Part shown: positions 58,663 through 64,000 of the stretch, in pieces | How the letters are laid out: each line of letters starts with the position of its first letter | Position numbering within the stretch: position 1 is the first letter of the stretch | Assembly (NCBI GenBank): GCA_037975125.1 | Contig: CM075850.1 | Span: 67,112,390-67,176,389, forward strand | DNA: 64,000 bases | Reading direction: 5' to 3' | DNA from: Latrodectus hesperus | Lineage: Eukaryota; Arthropoda; Arachnida; Araneae; Theridiidae | Position numbers and translations under genes: made by a program | Notes under the pieces: generated by a model | The model's input: the letters and a program-made list of their open reading frames with translations, nothing else | Databases searched by the model: none | What the model was told of the DNA's origin: nothing

Positions 58663-59965
58663 CAAGGGTTGCCTTTTAAGTTTCTATAAAAAGTAAGATT
58701 TTTTTTTGGAACAAACTATTTTATTGCTCTTCAAAATATTCCCCTTTAAGATTTTTCCATTCATTCAAATAAATTCTTGAAACAGTTTCTTCACTTTGAA
58801 ATTAATCTCCCAAATATGGTTTTGGAAGGCATCAACAATTGCTTGAAGTGATGAAAATCCCTACTTATACATTTTTTATTTTTTGGTACAAGCACCAGGG
58901 AATAAGAAAAAGTTGTTAGGCGGCAAATTAGAAAAATATGAGGAATGAAACATTAATTCTATATTTTTATCCTTCAAATAATCAATTGTTTCACGTGCTG
59001 TGTGGAAGCTGGCGTTGTCGTGATGAAGAATAATACTGCGATTTTTGTAGTTTTTTCCGATTTCGTGGATGACTTTTTGCAAGAAAATTTCTAAATACCA
59101 TTCAGCATTAAAACTTTTTCCATCTTCTGAAAGATTGGTTGCGATGTATCCTGTAAGGGCAAAGAAAGAAGCAATTATTTTCTTGAAAGTGCTTCGTAAA
59201 CGAATAACTTTCGTAGGATTCGCATCATCTGGAAACAGCCAACACTGGATAGTTTAGTTTTCGGCTCATAGTTTCATCACTTTTCGTGATATTGTATACG
59301 GATTTTGCAGTTCCCAATTTGATTTTCATTTTATTTATTATTATTATTATTTTTTTTTTTTTTTGCATTTCCTTACAACGATTTGCACGATCCTTTATTG
59401 TGAGCGTTTTTCAAATTATGCAGTATCCATCCGGTACAAATCTTTTTAAGAGCTAAATGTTCTTGCGAAATCGAATGTATTTCAGTTTATGATATGCTAA
59501 GAGATGTTTCCATCTTACGATAAAACGACATGCTTACGATGAGGCACATGGCTATCTTCTTCAATCATCTTGCGCACAGTATCGATGTTTGGAATCACTA
59601 CCGATTTAAATCGTCCTTCATGAGATTCATCTCTCACGGACGCACGACCAGGAAGGAATTCTGCAAACTAATTGTAAATAGTTTTTTCTAATGGTGCTTC
59701 ATTACTAAGTTGCATGGAGAAAAGATACTTTAGGGAGCTTCTTGATTAAATTGGCCATCCATCCATTTGTGTTTGAAGAAGATGGCGCTGAAAATGCGAT
59801 AGACCGACCAGAAATAGATCAACATCGTTAACAATATGGCTCCAAAGTGGCAAGAAACTGAAGGGCACTCTAAAGTATAGGTTATCTATTTCACGAAGCG
59901 ATACTAAACATTCTTGCCTCCAACAGAAACATTCACGAGTTATTTCTATTTTTTCATTCATTTTT
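58663..59965 (-). mobile_element. decayed mariner transposon
   Basis: The left edge CAAGGGTTGCCTTTTAAGTT (58663-58682), preceded by TA, looks like a mariner inverted end. The minus strand carries a mariner transposase in broken frames. A probable start is MNEKIEITREC at 59961. The helix-turn-helix part is near 59690-59550 (SNEAPLEKTIYN, FLPGRASVRDESHEGRF, NIDTVRKMIEEDSHVP). The catalytic core at 59082-58876 has IILHHDNASFHTARETIDYL, with the HHDNA Asp, and LMFHSSYFSNLPPNNFFLFP, where active elements have YSPDLAP. The C-terminal phrase WKNLKGEYFEE is near 58740. The opposite inverted end was not recognised. Many stops make it dead. Confidence 0.8.
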
Positions 59966-60543
59966 TAAAACAATGACTAGAAACAAAATAAATACACAGA
60001 TAATTAATCAGATACTACTGATATCAATGTAAAAAAATGTGAATATTTCTAATATCTTGAAGATAAATTTCAGTAGCGCTTTCTATTGGTCGTTTGTAAA
60101 GAATTAAACGGTAAAAAGAGAAAATGAACACATATACTTACTCTCATATTTTTGTAATCTTTAGTCATTTTTTTTTAGTATTGTTGTGTTGCTAATCTCC
60201 GTGTCTAGTCTCTGCTAGACAAAATCTACGAGCTTATTCACCCTCAAAAAATCATAGTTTAGCATAGGTAAATCTAATAGGTCGTTGTAAGACAAACCTA
60301 GACACTTAAGAATATGTGCCGGAGAAGCCTGTTTAGAAGTAGCCAGAGCCTCCTTGGCACCCATCTTCGGCAAGACACACTTCCTCATTAACCCAAATGT
60401 CTATGTATGAGAGGTTCCGCATTTTTTTTCACATTTCTTGTAAAAACAGCTTATGTTATGAAAATTTAATTACATATTTGTCTCTTTTATATACTTTATC
60501 CTCATAATTATGGGCTTTATTCACGAAGAAAAGATCACTGAAC
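59966..60543. other. stretch without a recognised feature
   Basis: AT-rich sequence with a less AT-rich part near 60185-60400. No coding motif was found. Confidence 0.4.
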
Positions 60544-60555
60544 ACAAAAGGCTTA

Positions 60556-60786
60556 TTTTTTTTATTTTATTTTATTACATTACATATATTCAGACTTGTA
60601 TGCTTGATTCTTGAGATCCGCTTGTAAGTCTTCGTCGATAATAGGACAAATAGCACAATGACAGATGTACAGCCACAGAAGAATAACGAAGAAAACACCC
60701 AGGGCCATGGTGGGAATCGAACCCACACTCCTACGCTCTCAAGCGATTAGCGGTGATGCTTTAGACCACTCAGCCACGGAGTGCCT
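60556..60786 (-). mobile_element. tRNA-derived SINE with 12-bp target duplication
   Basis: ACAAAAGGCTTA occurs on both sides (60544-60555 and 60787-60798), so both ends are exact and the insert is 231 bp. On the minus strand it starts TAGGCACTCCGTGGCTGAG, with an A box TGGCTGAGTGG (60776-60766) and a perfect B box GGGTTCGATTCCC (60724-60712). It ends in an A/T-rich tail of AATAAAATAAAATAAA type next to the left duplication. The head resembles a tRNA of the serine or leucine kind, but its ends do not pair as a tRNA acceptor stem, so it is not a tRNA gene. Confidence 0.9.
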
Positions 60787-60799
60787 ACAAAAGGCTTAA

Positions 60800-62097
60800 A
60801 CATTGATTATTTTATATCAGAATGAATGCACTTTTGGGCTATTTAATTTTTTGGGACTAAATATTTTTATTCAGATCAATTTTTCTACTTGTTTTTCCTG
60901 CAGTTAAATCTATCGTCCCAACTCTTAGAAATAGCATGTTCCAGCATGGCTTTCCGTATGATCGCATTGAACTCATCAATTTCATGCTTTGCAATCAATC
61001 ATGAGATTTCGACCGACGTGAGTAACAATATAACAGTAGAGATACCATTTAGTCTTTAAAAGTCTGAAGCATGATTCTCTGTTAGTACTTACAGCATGAT
61101 AACTTGTCATTAAGCAATCATTAAGCAGCTTGTGCATGAGAAACCTTCGGTATATAATTTCATTTACCTATCGCTATTACCATCTATTTGACGTGCATGA
61201 ACTGAAAAACTATTTATTGGCATATCATAGCATGTTTCTATCGTGCAAATTTCATGAGTGTAACGTGTCGCCCTTTTGGTATAGCGGTTGTAATGACTAG
61301 TAGCGTTAATAAATAGGCGTATCGGATCATTATTTGCACATCTGTTCTAAATCATTGTAAATATTATTTGCAACTGTTTAGTGAAAGATTTACACAAAAA
61401 AATTGATTTTTATATGGAATATGTAGGTATAGAATTGACCGTCGATGATATATTTGATGATGTCATTTTTGCGTTCATGCATATGTAATTTCTGAAAATT
61501 TGATATTTTTTCTTTATTAATAATTTAGCTTCAAAACAAATAAGAAGATTGATCAAACCTATTCTTTGTAAAGAATGTTATTCTAATAAAAGCCAATAAT
61601 GCAATAGATTAATTGGAAAATTGAAATATCATTGTGATTCGCTTATTAGTGGTTAATTGAAACTATTTTGAATAGTGAGGTAAGATTTGAATCTCAAAAA
61701 CAAATGCTAATAATGTAATATTATGACACTTCTTTTGTGTCTATTTAGTATTTGTGTAATTTTGTCGTATGTGAAATTCCAAACGGCTGTTGATGTTTGA
61801 ATTAATTTGGAGAGTGACTCGTGTTTCAAACCACAGTAAAATAGCGAAATCGACATTATAATTGTTACCTTCCTCTCATGTTTATTTATCACACTAATGC
61901 AATAGAGGGAGTTTAATATAAGCCATTAGTGAGAAAAATAAGTTTTTTAAATGAAAAAGAGGTAGAAAAAACCAAAAGGCATACTATATTCAAATAAAGA
62001 AATACACTAAATATTGTAAAATTTTACTCCAATAAAATAATTAACAATAGTATAATAATTTTAGTCAAATGATTGTGTTAATATAATTTTAGTGAAT
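60800..62097. other. AT-rich stretch without a recognised feature
   Basis: Nothing coding was found. A phrase near 61270 (CCCTTTTGGTATAGCGGTTG) is faintly tRNA-like but has no matching B box nearby. Confidence 0.4.
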
Positions 62098-62285
62098 GAT
62101 AGTAGTTTGGGCGTTCGCGCTCTGATTATCGGAAGATAGCGAGCTCAAATCCCAATTCGAAGATCTGTTGAATTCGCTAATGGTGGTTGGGGCACGTAAA
62201 ATATGTTGTAATCACAAGGTCCTCTAAGTGAAATAACATCTCTGGGAGTAGAACACTTGGTTCCTACTTTTAAACTATTAAGGTC
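62098..62285 (+). mobile_element. tRNA-derived SINE
   Basis: The head contains GGGCGTTCGCGCTCTGATTA followed by TCGGAAGATAGCGAGC and the B-box-like GCTCAAATCCC. The body has TGGTGGTTGGGGCACGTAAA and CACAAGGTCCTCTAAGTG. The head matches the fragment near 19640. The boundaries are approximate and no target duplication was identified. Confidence 0.6.
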
Positions 62286-62289
62286 CACT

Positions 62290-63105
62290 CACCTGCTAAG
62301 CTTTATGTTTTACAGGTTTGAAGCAAAAGTCAGACCTCAACATTTGGGGTCTCTCGAACTTGAAACTCCTGGAGCTGCATCTCACACCCTTCATGAACCT
62401 GAACCTTCATGATGTTTATGGACTTCATCGAGATCTGTGTCTACAAAGTGGGATAAGACAACATAATAACAGTAATTGATGAAAGTATGATTATATATAT
62501 ATTTTTTAATAATAACAAGATCATATCAGAAATTTCGAAAGGAAAATTGTAATTTCAAAATCGTAAAAATAATGAAATATTTTCTTTACTATATAATGAC
62601 TTACCAAATTTATTAACTTTTTTAGAATTATGAAGATTCTGAATCAATTATTTCTTAGCTTTAAAAGTAGCCAAATATCTTTTTTTTCTGACAGTAAATT
62701 TTTTATATATTTTCTTTTTTTCTTCTTCAAGTAAAGCTAATCGTGAATGTGATTGTTTTTTGAAAAAAAAAAGCGCTTATTAAATATTTCTATAGCTGCT
62801 AATTAAGATTTGAGGATTTAATTATTTTTCGGAAGAAAGTTATCATTTATCGTTAGTTTTATTTTAAACCTCATGTACTGAACTAATTAATTTGCAGTAT
62901 TTAATAAAATATTCTGAATATCTTTATGAGGCAATATTCGTAAAATTGAGAGTTTTGTTTTTAATAAACGAACCAAGATTATTTTCACGATTTCATAGAC
63001 GTTGGAGTAAACGCATTTTTAATAGAACAAAAGACAATATGAGAAACTGCATTAGAGAGAAATGCAAATAATTTTATGTTTTTAAAAAACACTTGCAGGA
63101 AGCTT
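62290..63105. other. mostly AT-rich stretch
   Basis: The first 170 bases (GGTCTCTCGAACTTGAAACT, then CTGGAGCTGCATCTCAC) are less AT-rich and may belong to the preceding SINE or another repeat. The rest is AT-rich and empty. Confidence 0.4.
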
Positions 63106-63109
63106 CATA

Positions 63110-63420
63110 ATTTTCTCAGTGGCACGACAGCCCTAGTGGGTCCTGACCTTCTCAAAAATTTTCCTCTAGGCTTATATTTTAGGCAATAGTTTTCCAATTG
63201 ATCTATCCTACAATGGCGAGATTATTTTTTAGACAGTCAACCTATCTAAGGTTGGGTCAACACAAGAAAACTTGGCCAAGAATATTTTCTCTGTTGAACG
63301 CGTTCTTTGTACATTTTAATAATATGACCGACATATTTAATTCTTTGAAATTTTATGCATTTGATGACGTCGGGTTCTCCTAAGGCACGATAGAATTCTA
63401 AATATGAGCGTTTGTACCAT
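63110..63420 (-). pseudogene. C-terminal end of a third LINE
   Basis: On the minus strand, EFYRALGEPDVIKCIKFQRI then KYVGHIIKMYKERVQQRK matches the post-RT region of a common LINE pol (EPDIVKxIKxxRLRWxGHVxRM). After several stops the end, RRSGPTRAV with an alternative frame DPLGLSCH, corresponds to the usual final phrase ARTHxGLSCH. The frame is broken but the order is right. The reverse transcriptase would lie to the right and was not found before the end of the window, so the copy is probably 5'-truncated. Confidence 0.65.
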
Positions 63421-63429
63421 AATCCCTCA

Positions 63430-64000
63430 ACTTGTACACCTTAAAAAATGGTTCTTAGTATCTGCTGCTCAGATTTCAAGAGCATTTTCATTTTTTGGTG
63501 TTATTATCTAAGTTTCTGACGAGTGTGTATAAGTATAGTCTGATTAGATATTTGGATGTTTCACTTGGTAAATCGATTAACTTCATTTTTTTAATTTTAT
63601 TAAATTAAAGACGAAAAGGTGTATATAACATATAACTTTATGTATCCAAAAATTTTTCTCTTAAAATAAGAATTAACAGAAACCAAATAAAATGATTAGT
63701 TTTAATAAACATAAAAAAACAATGTACTATATTTTACCTTTTTTTCTGTTTCTTGTTTTATGGAGTTAATCGATTGGGTAAAAAAGTATTCTTTTATAAA
63801 TTAATAGCTTAGTCTTTCGCTTAATTAAGCTTGATTTTAGGTACTTTTTTTTTAACTCATTAAAGCATTTGTTGGTAGTTTCATGAAACTACTAACAATA
63901 AAAGCATTCTGGGAATAATATCAAAGCAGTAAAATGTAAATTATCATAGAAAATGAAGTTTTACAATAAAATTTTTGAAAATATTTCACGAGTGGTAGGT
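63430..64000. other. AT-rich end of the window
   Basis: No feature was recognised apart from short A/T palindromes, for example around 63868-63893 (TTGGTAGTTTCATGAAACTACTAA region). Confidence 0.4.

Noticed and set aside
60700..60786. A tRNA-Ser or tRNA-Leu gene on the minus strand
   Set aside because: A and B boxes are present, but the 5' and 3' ends do not pair as an acceptor stem, and the sequence is part of a 231-bp SINE with target duplication.
1..64000. CRISPR arrays, bacterial operons, ribosome binding sites
   Set aside because: The window is clearly animal nuclear DNA; no spaced identical short repeats or prokaryotic gene organisation was seen.

Overview
The window is AT-rich animal DNA: long introns with GT-AG boundaries, very little coding sequence, and many transposon relics. 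The mix of BEL/Pao and Gypsy LTR elements, Tc1, mariner and hAT transposons, I-like LINE fragments and tRNA-derived SINEs fits an arthropod. A chelicerate such as a spider is my best guess. That is inference from element types and no marker gene confirms it.

Two host genes can be supported. A complete 11-exon gene on the + strand (29622-51989) encodes a 336-residue D-isomer-specific 2-hydroxyacid dehydrogenase of the glyoxylate/hydroxypyruvate reductase type. It has the NAD(P)-binding glycine motif and the Arg-Glu-His catalytic set. A single + strand exon (14160-14320) looks like the last exon of a cAMP-dependent protein kinase regulatory subunit; no other exon of that gene was seen in the window.

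Left part (1.8-13.5 kb): a 7.26-kb BEL/Pao retrotransposon (2858-10115, minus strand) has 370-bp LTRs, a tRNA-Gly-like primer site, a polypurine tract, and a GTACC target duplication. It sits inside an older, decayed Gypsy element whose gag start and RNase H lie to its right and whose integrase lies to its left. A truncated hAT element follows (12271-13482).

Middle-left part (18.9-27.8 kb): two decayed Tc1-like elements. The second is interrupted by an unusual DNA transposon (20291-21675) with about 31-bp inverted ends, an AATT target duplication and a decayed transposase-like reading frame. A compact Gypsy element follows (24006-27839, ATATA duplication) that has lost its reverse transcriptase core by an apparently in-frame deletion.

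The introns of the dehydrogenase gene hold a Tc1 relic that was itself hit by a 770-bp insertion with a 13-bp duplication, remains of two I-like LINEs, a pogo-like end, several SINEs and a long near-perfect hairpin. Downstream (52-64 kb) there is mostly anonymous AT-rich DNA with a mariner relic, a minus-strand SINE with a clean 12-bp duplication, another SINE, and the C-terminal end of a third LINE.
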